DNA from: a virus
Virus record (IMG/VR): IMGVR_UViG_3300037246_001819
Coordinates: 1 to 51,289 of that record
Strand: one strand, 5' to 3'
Length of the DNA stretch: 51,289 nucleotides
The notes beneath the pieces are model-generated. The model was not told where the DNA came from. It saw only the letters and a program-made list of their open reading frames with translations, and did not search any database. Below, piece by piece: positions 1 to 6,791 of the stretch. Numbering within the stretch: the first letter of the stretch is position 1; each line of letters opens with the position of its first letter. The translations under genes were made by a program, and so were the position numbers.

Positions 1-127
1 CCCTACTGACTGCAGCGCCGCTCGAATCGACAAGATGGCCAGGAACGATCTCGTCTGCGGCAATCGCAATGTGATTCACCCACCCGCCAGTCTGATTCCG
101 ATGATCGACGACGCTGATCGCCACGTC
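1..127. repeat. Left copy of 127-bp terminal direct repeat
   Basis: Bases 1-127 are identical to 51163-51289. The reading frame of the gene that crosses the repeat is open and continuous when the ends are joined, which supports a circular molecule or circularly permuted packaged DNA. A repeat of exactly 127 bp is what a short-read assembler working at k=127 leaves at the ends of a closed contig, so it is probably not a biological terminal repeat. Confidence 0.97.
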
Positions 128-586
128 AAAGACATCGAAGTACCTGTGGACATCAACGGTGTACGGCGGCCAGACGCGTTTGGCGAAGTGGTTTTGCAGG
201 ATTGCGCAGACCGGATCTTCCTTCCAGTTGTTGAGGATGTCGGCCCGTTGCGCAGACCCGCTAACCGTCGCGCCCATGTCGCGGACCTTCTCGACCAGGA
301 CGGGCCGATCATCAAGCGTGGGCGAGTACGTGACCGGCACGCCCTTGAAGGTGATGGGCGGATTATCGAACAAGTCCTGCCCAGACTTGATGATCTTCGT
401 CACGAGCGCCTGATCCTTGGCACTCAACGACGCATAAGGCGTGTTGCCCAAGCCCAGCGTGTGGATGACCCGCTGGACAAGCGCGGCCTGCTCCGGCTCG
501 CGGGAGCATCGAGACCACAGCCAGCCCGCGCCGAGTGCGCCTGCCAGTACACCGACGGCGTTCCTCAGAAAACTGCGTCGATTCAT
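1..586 (-). CDS. Virion-region protein with Tat-like signal and adaptor-like segment (5' part; continues at 51289)
   Basis: This is the 5' part of a 229-aa gene whose 3' end lies at 51289-51059 across the circular join. The ATG at 586-584 follows a GGAGG ribosome binding site and sits 14 bases after the terminase stop. The N-terminus starts NRRSFLRN and continues into a hydrophobic stretch, which resembles a twin-arginine (Tat) signal; a Cys follows, but not in a good lipobox. Residues about 36-77 closely match the N-terminus of the head-tail adaptor encoded at 42352-43347 (shared VQRV, LGLG, YASL, SG..LF..PP), and the DNA there is also very similar. The remaining C-terminal part is not recognised. 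The position between TerL and portal suggests a packaging or head-assembly role, but the Tat-like start is odd for such a protein. Function unknown. Confidence 0.85.
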   Translation of the reverse strand, partial: MNRRSFLRNAVGVLAGALGAGWLWSRCSREPEQAALVQRVIHTLGLGNTPYASLSAKDQALVTKIIKSGQDLFDNPPITFKGVPVTYSPTLDDRPVLVEKVRDMGATVSGSAQRADILNNWKEDPVCAILQNHFAKRVWPPYTVDVHRYFDVFDVAISVVDHRNQTGGWVNHIAIAADEIVPGHLVDSSGAAVSR

Positions 587-600
587 CGGTCAACCTCCAA

Positions 601-2490
601 TCAAAGTGACCAACCTGATGTCGCGAACTCCAGGCGTTTCGCCTTGGCACGCAAACCACGGCGGAAGGCCAGCGACGTCTCCGGCACACCGTCGTCTTCG
701 GGCCGCTCGCCTTCTGGCCGGCGGACCCGTGGCTGCGAGCCGAGCGCTTTCTCCGCCACCAGGCCGGCAATCACATGATCGCCGTGGTTCTCCGGCTTCG
801 CCGTCGGGTCGTTTCCGGCTACACGCGGTATCGTACCGCTCACGAACCCGCCCGCCGTCTGCCGATAATGAAGCATCTCACGAAAAATGGCCTTGCTCCG
901 ACAAATCACGTTGCCCTCGAGGACCGCATCCCCGAAGTGGCCGATCGCCGCGTCCCGGTTCTTCGGGTTGTTGTGCCAACCCGCCTTCGGGATCACCTTC
1001 GCTGCGCGGCTCTCTTCGTCTGCACGCCGGTACCATAACGCCGAATACCCGATCCCGCGAATCCTTTTCCCGAACCAGCCGCCCGGCCCGTTGGTCTCCC
1101 AGCTCAGCAGCGCGCGGTGGAACCAGCGCGCCATGGCCACACAGAGGCTCGCGAACTCCTTCGGGTCGTGATGGTAGCAGGTCAACTCGGCAACCTGCTC
1201 ACGCGTGTCCTTCCGAAGCACGACCGCAACCGACGGCGTGACGCCAACGCCATTCGAGATGTCCGCGCCGATCACGCAGTCGCCGTCCGGCGGCCCGCCG
1301 TCCGCTCCCAGCCCGCACCACAGTCGCAGCGACCCCGATTCCGCGCGCGTGAAACGCTTCACGTGCGGATCCTCTTCCTCGTCCTCCAAAACCAGGTCGC
1401 CGACCTCCATCGCCGGCCGGGCATCCCGGAGCTCCGCGTTCCGCACCCGTTCCGGCTCCCAGACCGGGAATCCGCTGCCCACGTACTCGATATCCCACTC
1501 GGACGCCATCTGCTGTCGTGTCGCACCCCGCTCGAACTCGTCCCGATCATACAGGATCGAACGCAGCCGCCCATCTTTCACGAACTTGTAACCCGACGGG
1601 AACTGATACTCCACGTCCAGGATCACCAACTGCCCGTCCCGATACTGGTACATCCCCTGATTCAAGATCGGATGGTCCTGCCAGTGCAGCGTGAGCTTGT
1701 CGACGGCCGGCGTACCGGGGGGCGGGTTCATCATCTCGTAGAACCGGCCGTGCGCTCCGTTCGGCGTGCTGATTGCCACCCGGCAATTCGTCGAACGCAT
1801 CGTCGCCGCCCACGCGCCCTCCGCGTCCGTGTCCGAGAACGACGCCAGCTCGTCGATCACGATGGCCAAACGACGCGCCGCCTTGCCCAGATTCTCCGTC
1901 GGAGCCTCGCCGTCAAAAACGGACCCCATCTCTCGGTTGCTCAAGTGGAATTTCCGCCGGTCATGCACCGGAACCATCCAACTCGGCAGGTACCGCAACT
2001 GTAAATCCAGCTTGAAGAACAACGTGTCGACGTCCCCCTCGGACGAGTCCACCAGCTCACGCGTCCGGCTCACCAGCAGGAAGCTCTGGCGCTGGAAGAA
2101 CAGCCACCGCCGGAAACAGCAGCCCGGGATCACCATGAACGTCGCGCCCTCGTCCCGGCTCTTCTCGATCGGGATGTCACGCTTGCCCAGCCGCTTCTCG
2201 ATCTCCAACAGCGTGTCATCCTGGAAATCAAACGTCAGAAATGGGAAGACCGCCGGCCCCATCGGCTCCCGCGGCTCGTACAAGACACAGAACACGTTCA
2301 CGAAATACAGCAAGTCCCGCTTACAGCGTAGCTTCTGCTCGTACTGGAACCCGGGATCGTCTTTGGCCCGCTCCCAGATCGCCTTCCGAAAGGCCAGATT
2401 CGCGTACGGATCCTTCGGCACCAGGCCGTAATGCGGCAGCCCCCGCTCGGCCGCGTAATCCGCCCGTGTCCGGCCCGGGTCAATGCGCAT
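601..2490 (-). CDS. terL: Terminase large subunit (TerL)
   Basis: This is the packaging motor ATPase and nuclease that drives DNA into the prohead through the portal. The 629-aa protein has the classical order: a Walker A-like KSRDEGAT near residue 110, a hydrophobic Walker B strand ending IVIDEL near residue 215, an ISTPNG coupling motif, and a C-terminal nuclease domain that opens with the acidic motif GADIS. The chosen ATG at 2490 overlaps the stop of the preceding gene by 11 bases; an in-frame start at 2541 would overlap much more. Length is usual for TerL. It is followed by the Tat-like gene and then, across the circle join, by the portal block. Confidence 0.95.
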   Translation of the reverse strand: MRIDPGRTRADYAAERGLPHYGLVPKDPYANLAFRKAIWERAKDDPGFQYEQKLRCKRDLLYFVNVFCVLYEPREPMGPAVFPFLTFDFQDDTLLEIEKRLGKRDIPIEKSRDEGATFMVIPGCCFRRWLFFQRQSFLLVSRTRELVDSSEGDVDTLFFKLDLQLRYLPSWMVPVHDRRKFHLSNREMGSVFDGEAPTENLGKAARRLAIVIDELASFSDTDAEGAWAATMRSTNCRVAISTPNGAHGRFYEMMNPPPGTPAVDKLTLHWQDHPILNQGMYQYRDGQLVILDVEYQFPSGYKFVKDGRLRSILYDRDEFERGATRQQMASEWDIEYVGSGFPVWEPERVRNAELRDARPAMEVGDLVLEDEEEDPHVKRFTRAESGSLRLWCGLGADGGPPDGDCVIGADISNGVGVTPSVAVVLRKDTREQVAELTCYHHDPKEFASLCVAMARWFHRALLSWETNGPGGWFGKRIRGIGYSALWYRRADEESRAAKVIPKAGWHNNPKNRDAAIGHFGDAVLEGNVICRSKAIFREMLHYRQTAGGFVSGTIPRVAGNDPTAKPENHGDHVIAGLVAEKALGSQPRVRRPEGERPEDDGVPETSLAFRRGLRAKAKRLEFATSGWSL

Positions 2491-2740
2491 CGTACGTCGC
2501 CGTCCAGTTCCGGCATAGATCCGTCCGAAAATCCCAGACACAGAAGGCGATGCCGCGATGGCAGACCAGCGGCCCCAGTTGGATACGAACCACTCTCCCG
2601 TGATCCGTGGTCAACCGCGAAAAACGCCACGGTCGGCGCCAGTCCGAAAACAAACTCCAATTCCCGTCAATCCGCAGATGAAACTCCCACGCGCGCCAAC
2701 GCCAGAACAAGTACCATCGCCGTTTGCTTACGAAGATCAT
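2480..2740 (-). CDS. Small Trp/Arg-rich protein between terminase genes
   Basis: An 86-aa basic protein unusually rich in Trp, Arg and Phe, with two Cys in the C-terminal half. The ATG at 2740 overlaps the stop of the upstream gene (ATGA), and its own end overlaps the TerL start, so it is translationally coupled between the small-terminase candidate and TerL. No family was recognised. A longer in-frame start exists upstream but has no ribosome binding site and would intrude into the neighbour. Confidence 0.6.
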   Translation of the reverse strand: MIFVSKRRWYLFWRWRAWEFHLRIDGNWSLFSDWRRPWRFSRLTTDHGRVVRIQLGPLVCHRGIAFCVWDFRTDLCRNWTATYDAH

Positions 2741-3408
2741 CCCGGCACCTCCACCCCATGCTCCAACCACCGACCTCGAGCCGACATCTTCGCCGCCTCG
2801 GCCATCTTCTCAACCCCGTCCGTCAGATCGTCCAGCTTCCGACCATCGTCCGAGAACTTCTGCGCCTGCTTCAGGTCCCGGATGCTCGGCAACACTCGCG
2901 GCCACAGCTTCTCAAAGAAGAACTGCCGAGTCGACCGGCTCCGGCTGTAAACCTGCCACATCGCAAACGCTCCACTCGTCGGAGCGTCCTCCGGCCGGAT
3001 CCCCTCAACCGCCAAGTTCTCCTTCACCCAGTCAATCTCCTCCAACTGGCTAACCTGGCCACTGCGACGAAAAACGTCCGCCGGAAATACCTCCAGTTCG
3101 GACGCCTTCCCGGTACTGCTAGAACCTGGCGCCTCACCCTCGGCCGCCGCGCGAGCGTTCCGGCCCCTGGTCTGATCCGAACGATCCTCCCGAACCCGCC
3201 GCTCCGAAATCTCCTCCTCCGTCGGCGCCAGCCCCTCTCCCCGACGTGCCTCCAACTCCTCCTCGCCAAACGGCGGATACGCCTTGTCGAACGCCGACTT
3301 GAACGCCATCCCAACCAACCCCCGAGACCTCAACTCTGCCTTCAAATCAACGTACTCGTCCCAGCGACCCTCTGACCACATCCGAAATGCCGTCTTCGTC
3401 ATCCCCAT
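2737..3408 (-). CDS. Putative terminase small subunit
   Basis: A 223-aa hydrophilic protein immediately upstream of TerL in a tightly overlapping cluster. The N-terminus (MTKTAFRMWSEG) looks helical and could form a DNA-binding helix-turn-helix. The middle is rich in Glu, Arg, Ser and Gly and is probably a flexible linker, and the C-terminal third is again helical and charged. Size and position match small terminase subunits, which recognise the packaging site; no signature motif was seen, so the call rests mainly on context. Its start overlaps the preceding stop as TGATG, and a second ATG six bases downstream is an alternative start. Confidence 0.5.
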   Translation of the reverse strand: MGMTKTAFRMWSEGRWDEYVDLKAELRSRGLVGMAFKSAFDKAYPPFGEEELEARRGEGLAPTEEEISERRVREDRSDQTRGRNARAAAEGEAPGSSSTGKASELEVFPADVFRRSGQVSQLEEIDWVKENLAVEGIRPEDAPTSGAFAMWQVYSRSRSTRQFFFEKLWPRVLPSIRDLKQAQKFSDDGRKLDDLTDGVEKMAEAAKMSARGRWLEHGVEVPG

Positions 3409-3620
3409 CAGACCGCCGCCCCCGTAAACTCACCCGGCAACCTCGAGACCTCCTCTTTCTCGGGGCCGTAGATAATGTACTGGACCACTTCAACGCGGAC
3501 GGTGTGCCCATGAGCCCGGGCGTGCCGCGCCGCAACCCCCTGCGCATTCGGCGCCGTCCACCTCTTGCCGCAATCGTCGCATTCTGCGTCGACACAACGA
3601 CGGCCAAGCCTGTAGCTCAT
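3408..3620 (-). CDS. Small zinc-finger-like phage protein
   Basis: A 70-aa protein and the first gene of the leftward late block. It has a C2H2-type arrangement: CDDCGKRW, then a helix carrying two His (ARHARAHGH). This pattern is common in small phage proteins of unknown role and suggests zinc binding, possibly to nucleic acid. The stop overlaps the next ATG (TGATG). Two copies of a 12-bp motif lie 27-78 bases upstream, so this gene is probably the leader gene of the late transcript. Confidence 0.7.
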   Translation of the reverse strand: MSYRLGRRCVDAECDDCGKRWTAPNAQGVAARHARAHGHTVRVEVVQYIIYGPEKEEVSRLPGEFTGAAV

Positions 3621-3646
3621 ACAGCACCAGCCAACTCAAATCCCAT

Positions 3647-3658
3647 ATCTGTAGGATA
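3647..3658 (-). promoter_or_regulatory. Leftward motif copy A (TATCCTACAGAT)
   Basis: On the minus strand this reads TATCCTACAGAT, one mismatch from copy B 40 bp away and two from copy C in front of the leftward early block. TTGCAT lies 17 bases upstream of TATCCT, giving a weak -35/-10 arrangement. It is probably a promoter or regulator site for the late block. Confidence 0.4.
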
Positions 3659-3686
3659 ACCCACAAACCCCCCGCATGCAATCAGC

Positions 3687-3698
3687 ATCTGTAAGATA
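3687..3698 (-). promoter_or_regulatory. Leftward motif copy B (TATCTTACAGAT)
   Basis: Minus-strand TATCTTACAGAT, second copy upstream of the late block. Upstream TTGTCC with a 17-base spacer could be a -35 element, though a poor one. It differs by one base from copy A and by one base from copy C at 26095-26106. Confidence 0.4.
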
Positions 3699-3725
3699 AT
3701 ACCGTGACCGCTTCCGGACAACGGT

Positions 3726-3769
3726 GGGGGATGTGGGGGGACGTGAAGGGGGACATACGTAGGGACGGG
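3726..3769 (+). other. G-run cluster (potential G-quadruplex)
   Basis: Five runs of three to six G within 44 bases (3726-3730, 3735-3740, 3748-3752, 3762-3764, 3767-3769), separated by loops of 2-9 bases. The pattern satisfies the usual G-quadruplex rule on the plus strand. It lies next to the terminase genes and could mark an origin or packaging element; folding is untested. Confidence 0.4.
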
Positions 3770-3840
3770 CCCGCATTTTGCCCGGGGGGCGAATCCGCGG
3801 CCGGCCTGGCGAATGGGTCCCATCCAGCCTGAAACGCATG

Positions 3841-3871
3841 GAAAGCGGCTCGAAAGCGGCCTCAAAGCGCC
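3841..3871. repeat. Three tandem iteron-like repeats
   Basis: GAAAGCGGCTC, GAAAGCGGCCTC and AAAGCGCC follow one another directly. Short tandem direct repeats of this size in a non-coding region are typical of initiator binding sites, but three imperfect copies are weak evidence. Confidence 0.35.
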
Positions 3872-4055
3872 AGGATGGGGGTTGAATCCGGGCGCCATAC
3901 GTGCACATGGCGCGAGGATGGGCTGCTCGAGCCGTGCGCTGCGCTCGAATCCACCAGGGCGGGGCGATCTTCGGTCGCGCGCTGGTACGTTCCACCATCC
4001 AGTCCACCCCACTTTGCTCCGGCTTTCCGTCCGCCTTGCTGGCGCTTTGCTCTAC

Positions 4056-4078
4056 CTGTCTGTCTGTCTGTCTGTCTG
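4056..4078. repeat. CTGT tetranucleotide microsatellite
   Basis: Five full copies of CTGT plus CTG, uninterrupted. Tetranucleotide tracts are rare in compact phage genomes and are prone to copy-number change. This one is non-coding, about 290 bp upstream of the first rightward gene. Confidence 0.9.
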
Positions 4079-4274
4079 CCTTTGCTCTTGCCTTTCCGGC
4101 GCTTGTCTTTGTATTGAATCCGCTGCTGTTGTGACCGGACGTGCAACACTAGGGTAAACCGTCCAGTTGTATGGCATGCCAAACAGTTGATTGGTGCGCT
4201 TAGCAGTTCGCTGATTAGGTGAGGCGTCGAGTAACTAACGCGGGCGCGCGTAGGCAATCTCAACTATCTACGCG

Positions 4275-4289
4275 CTATTCCGGGAATAG
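4275..4289. promoter_or_regulatory. 15-bp palindrome, candidate operator
   Basis: CTATTCC-G-GGAATAG is a perfect inverted repeat about a single central base and ends two bases before the -35 box of the rightward promoter. This is the usual geometry of an operator bound by a dimeric regulator. No repressor gene was identified. Confidence 0.5.
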
Positions 4290-4291
4290 GT

Positions 4292-4319
4292 TTGACTTCT
4301 TGGAGATAGGCGCCATAAT
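4292..4319 (+). promoter_or_regulatory. Sigma70-type promoter for the rightward operon
   Basis: TTGACT at 4292-4297, a 16-base spacer, and CATAAT at 4314-4319, matching the -35 and -10 consensus at five of six positions each. It lies about 50 bases upstream of the first rightward ATG and is the best promoter match seen in the window. Confidence 0.7.
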
Positions 4320-4365
4320 GGGGGATAGAGCATGAACCAGAGACCTGAGATTGGAGGCACGACCG

Positions 4366-4596
4366 ATGCAAGCTTACTCAGACCCAAGCCGCGAGACCGA
4401 CCCACGCGCCTTGCCGGATGTTGAGGTATTCCACTTGACTGGCAATGAGGAATGGAATCATCCGCTTGATGATTCAGCTCCGCGGCGTGGGTGGTACTGG
4501 TGGTCCTGCTTCCCGGGCTGCCTACCTGACGGCGACCCGATCGGACCATTTGACAGCGAGCGTGAGGCGCTGGCCGACGCGCAGGACGTGCTGTAA
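4366..4596 (+). CDS. Conserved-type small phage protein
   Basis: A 76-aa acidic protein, first gene of the rightward operon. The ATG at 4366 follows GGAGG by eight bases; an upstream TTG in the same frame is part of that ribosome binding site and was rejected as start. The C-terminal half carries a Trp/Cys-rich motif (GWYWWSCFPGC) followed by DGDPIGPF and an acidic helix, a pattern I associate with small early phage proteins of unknown function. Its stop overlaps the next ATG (TAATG). Confidence 0.75.
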   Translation: MQAYSDPSRETDPRALPDVEVFHLTGNEEWNHPLDDSAPRRGWYWWSCFPGCLPDGDPIGPFDSEREALADAQDVL

Positions 4597-5255
4597 TGGA
4601 CACACGCCCCCTGTACGAGCGGTACCGTCCGCATGAGCTCGCCGACGTGATCGGGCAGCCGGCCGCGGTCGATGCACTGGCCGGCCTCGAGGCGCGGTCA
4701 GGTTTCGGCGGGCGCGCGTACTGGATAACGGGCGTGTCCGGAGCTGGCAAAACTACGCTCGCGCGGATCATCGCTGCCGGTGTCGCCGATCCGTATTGGG
4801 TGACGGAGTACGACTCGGCGGACCTGGTGACGGCCGCGGTCCTGCGCCAGCTATCCGACGATCTGCACCTCTACGGCGGCGGTTCCAGGGGTGGGCGGGC
4901 GTGGATTGTGAACGAAGCGCATGGACTCCGCGAGCCGATCATTCGGCGGTTTGAAGGGATCCTGGAGCGCTTGCCATCTCACGTAGTGATCATTTTCACG
5001 ACCACGCGCGCAGGCGAGAAGAAGCTATTCGCCGACGGGATTGAGGGCGGCCCGCTACTCTCGCGGTGCCTAGCGATCCCGCTCACTAATCAGGGCCTTG
5101 CCCCAACATTCGCCAAGCGGGCCCGCGAGATTGCCGAGCGTGAGAACTTGAACGGCCGGCCGGAAGCGGATTACGTCAAGCTGCTGCAGCTCCACCACAA
5201 CAACATGCGAGCGGCGCTGCAGGCGATCGAATCAGGCGAGATGCTCGCGAAATGA
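4596..5255 (+). CDS. Clamp-loader-like AAA+ ATPase
   Basis: A 219-aa protein resembling the ATPase core of replication factor C small subunits and bacterial DnaX. Landmarks are the N-terminal YERYRPHELADVIGQ, Walker A GVSGAGKT at residues 46-53, a Walker B strand ending NEAH at 106-109, sensor-1-type FTTT near 134, and an SRC arginine-finger motif at 156-158. The usual DEAx Walker B is NEAx here: the catalytic Glu is kept but the Mg-coordinating Asp is Asn. No other clamp-loader subunit, clamp or polymerase was found in the genome, so it may act on, or insert into, the host replisome. It is coupled to the upstream gene by a TAATG overlap. Confidence 0.8.
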   Translation: MDTRPLYERYRPHELADVIGQPAAVDALAGLEARSGFGGRAYWITGVSGAGKTTLARIIAAGVADPYWVTEYDSADLVTAAVLRQLSDDLHLYGGGSRGGRAWIVNEAHGLREPIIRRFEGILERLPSHVVIIFTTTRAGEKKLFADGIEGGPLLSRCLAIPLTNQGLAPTFAKRAREIAERENLNGRPEADYVKLLQLHHNNMRAALQAIESGEMLAK

Positions 5256-5287
5256 CCGTAACCACTGGCACAGTATGGCATTACCAC

Positions 5288-5305
5288 TTTCGCCAATTGG
5301 CGAAA
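5288..5305. repeat. 18-bp palindrome, exact copy 1
   Basis: TTTCGCCAATTGGCGAAA, 17 bases upstream of an ATG and just before the ribosome binding site. As RNA it would form a 7-bp stem with an AAUU loop. Confidence 0.95.
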
Positions 5306-5322
5306 CACGAAAGGATCAAACC

Positions 5323-5691
5323 ATGAGCGAGACGAAACACACGCCCGGGCCCTTGACTGTGGAGTGTCGCTTCCCGAACCATGAGGTTCCCGATGGCTAC
5401 ACGATTCACGCGCCCCGCGGCTCCCGTTTCCCGCCCGCAGCCGGGTCACCCTCGACGACGTTACTGATCGCACAAATTAGTTCAATTTTCACGCACAGAG
5501 TAGGGCCCGCTGAGGCCAAGGCGACTGTCGACAGGCTCGCGCTAGCGTACAACGCCCACGACGACCTCCTGGCCGCGTGCGAGTTGGTTGCAGGTGCCCG
5601 GCGTGGCGCATATGGGCAAGAGTACAACATGGCCGCTGCGTACAAAGCGGTTGACGCTGCCATCGCCAAGGCGACGCAGAAGCCAGTGTAA
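5323..5691 (+). CDS. HTPGP-type small phage protein, paralogue 1
   Basis: A 122-aa protein starting MSETKHTPGPL, a start typical of a large family of small early phage proteins of unknown role. The C-terminal half has NAHDDLLAACE and ends with an Ala/Lys-rich helix. It is paralogous to the gene at 9101-9409, which shares MSET.HT..LPLT and NAHDDLL.ACE. The ATG at 5323 follows an AAGGA ribosome binding site and palindrome copy 1; the upstream in-frame start runs through the palindrome and was rejected. Confidence 0.8.
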   Translation: MSETKHTPGPLTVECRFPNHEVPDGYTIHAPRGSRFPPAAGSPSTTLLIAQISSIFTHRVGPAEAKATVDRLALAYNAHDDLLAACELVAGARRGAYGQEYNMAAAYKAVDAAIAKATQKPV

Positions 5692-5717
5692 CCCGTTACC
5701 AGTGCAAGGATTCCCGT

Positions 5718-5735
5718 TTTCGCCAATTGGCGAAA
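5718..5735. repeat. 18-bp palindrome, exact copy 2
   Basis: Exact copy in the gap between two rightward genes. The preceding 40 bases, including the last codons of the upstream gene (QKPV-stop), resemble the flank of copy 4. Confidence 0.95.
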
Positions 5736-5758
5736 CCTTCAACGAAAGCGAGGGCATC

Positions 5759-5989
5759 ATGTGCTTCGGACACCCTGAAATCCAAGACACCGCGGTTATC
5801 GGCGACGCCTGCCCACGGCCGACTTGGCGACGCGCGCAGGTCACGCTCATTACCGAGACCGGGCGTTACGCTGGCCGACCGGCGTGGATAACCATCAAGC
5901 CGGGCGCCGATCCGATTCGCCTAGGTGTTGAGATGGCCCACGAGGAACAGTGCGGGATCGAGCTACGCATCCCGCGCGACACGTTTTGA
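5759..5989 (+). CDS. Hypothetical protein
   Basis: A 76-aa protein with no recognised family. It begins MCFGHPEIQD and contains an ACPRP motif, a beta-rich middle, and a C-terminal CGIELRIPRD. The ATG at 5759 follows GCGAGG by five bases. It lies downstream of palindrome copy 2 within the rightward small-gene operon. Confidence 0.65.
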   Translation: MCFGHPEIQDTAVIGDACPRPTWRRAQVTLITETGRYAGRPAWITIKPGADPIRLGVEMAHEEQCGIELRIPRDTF

Positions 5990-5998
5990 GCCGCCGCC

Positions 5999-6088
5999 AT
6001 GACCTACCGAGACCGCCAGAACCGATGGATAGTCGCCACGCTCGGCGCGCTGCTCGTGGCCGCGCTGATCGAGCTGGCGACGCACTGA
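5999..6088 (+). CDS. 29-aa single-pass membrane peptide
   Basis: A very small frame beginning ten bases after the previous stop: a basic N-terminus (TYRDRQNRW) followed by about 18 hydrophobic residues (IVATLGALLVAALIELA). This is the topology of a type II membrane micropeptide. No strong ribosome binding site is visible, so translation would depend on coupling. Confidence 0.45.
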   Translation: MTYRDRQNRWIVATLGALLVAALIELATH

Positions 6089-6104
6089 CACGGAGAGTAG
6101 ACCG

Positions 6105-6296
6105 ATGAACGTCGAAATCACAGATAAGGCCAGGTCGCTTTGCGACTGCGGGCATACTGGCGACGGGCCGAACAGCCAGCACGAGGATCTTATCCAGCAA
6201 GGGCACGGGCCTTGCCGGCAATGTGACTGCCAGCGATTCAGATGGGTGAAGTTCCTGCCAGAATTCGAGCAGAAACACCCCGTAAAAACCCGATAG
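6105..6296 (+). CDS. Small Cys/His-rich zinc-binding-type protein
   Basis: A 63-aa protein with CDCGHTGDG near the start and HGPCRQCDC in the second half, giving six Cys and two His that could hold one or two zinc ions. This pattern recurs in small early phage proteins. GGAGAG precedes the ATG at good spacing. Role unknown; nucleic-acid or protein binding is plausible. Confidence 0.75.
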   Translation: MNVEITDKARSLCDCGHTGDGPNSQHEDLIQQGHGPCRQCDCQRFRWVKFLPEFEQKHPVKTR

Positions 6297-6311
6297 CCGA
6301 TCTGAGGCGAA

Positions 6312-6356
6312 CGCGCCCCCACGCGGGGCGCGCTGCCCCGGACCGTCAACCCCGGG
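6312..6356 (+). promoter_or_regulatory. Tandem hairpin leader 1
   Basis: Two hairpins follow the stop of the upstream gene: an 8-bp GC stem at 6312-6332 (CGCGCCCC/GGGGCGCG, 5-base loop) and a 5-bp CCCGG/CCGGG stem at 6337-6356, separated by a CTGCC-type spacer. A similar pair occurs at 6716-6756. There is no U-tract, so simple intrinsic termination is unlikely. Confidence 0.5.
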
Positions 6357-6374
6357 AGAAACGGAGTTAGAACC

Positions 6375-6710
6375 ATGAGCGAACAGGAAGATTTGTTTGG
6401 CCCGGTCATCTCGACGTACACGAGCGAGCAGGCCATCGAGGATGGGTTTTTGTGCCAGCCGTACCCGAACAAGTTCCCGGGCTGGTGCTTCACGGCTGGC
6501 GTACACGCCGCTATCGAAGCGAAGGATGACGGGCGCACCTACGCCCAGAAGGCCATCCCGCTGCTGATGGACGCGGCAATGATCGTTCGGGCGCAGCCTG
6601 GCGACCATCTGTACACCAAGGGGCTATTCGGCAACGTGACCGACAAGGAGGTTTGGATCGGCGCGAACGAACTCGGCGGCTTTACGCTGATGTTCCCAGA
6701 CGAGTATTAG
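6375..6710 (+). CDS. DUF6573-like phage protein
   Basis: A 111-aa protein starting SEQEDLFGPVISTYTSEQAIEDGFL, which matches my recollection of the DUF6573 family of phage and mobile-element proteins of unknown function. The C-terminal half is beta-rich (KEVWIGANELGGFTLM). It is preceded by a GGAG site and the tandem hairpin leader. No catalytic motif was seen. Confidence 0.7.
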   Translation: MSEQEDLFGPVISTYTSEQAIEDGFLCQPYPNKFPGWCFTAGVHAAIEAKDDGRTYAQKAIPLLMDAAMIVRAQPGDHLYTKGLFGNVTDKEVWIGANELGGFTLMFPDEY

Positions 6711-6715
6711 CCGAA

Positions 6716-6756
6716 ACGCGCCACCGGGCGCGTCTGCCGGGATTCGGTTTCCCGGC
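6716..6756 (+). promoter_or_regulatory. Tandem hairpin leader 2
   Basis: A 7-bp stem ACGCGCC/GGCGCGT (6716-6733) starts right after the previous stop, then a CTGCC-like spacer and a 7-bp stem GCCGGGA/TCCCGGC (6736-6756). It has the same architecture as leader 1, with different stem bases that still pair. Confidence 0.5.
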
Positions 6757-6791
6757 ACTGACGAGGCAACCGAACAGAAGGAAATACGGTT

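Larger units (their letters stand above)
3621..4365. other. Divergent non-coding region (745 bp)
   Basis: This is the longest stretch without a convincing gene and separates leftward late from rightward early transcription. In order it holds two leftward motif copies, a series of G-runs, GC-rich blocks, three short tandem repeats, a GCGCCAT/ATGGCGC inverted repeat at 3892-3913, a CTGT microsatellite, a TGGCATGCCA palindrome near 4172, a 15-bp palindrome, and a sigma70-type promoter. Open frames across it read as Pro/Arg-rich low-complexity protein without ribosome binding sites. Candidate functions are replication origin, packaging site next to the terminase genes, and early/late switch; none is proven. 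Confidence 0.8.

Noticed and set aside
1117-2004. 295-codon plus-strand frame
   Set aside because: It lies antisense to TerL, is Arg/His/Pro-rich, and has no ribosome binding site. It is a shadow of GC-rich coding DNA.
3617-4263. Leftward and rightward frames across the divergent intergenic region
   Set aside because: Pro/Arg/Ser low-complexity products, no ribosome binding sites, and overlap with repeats and the promoter.
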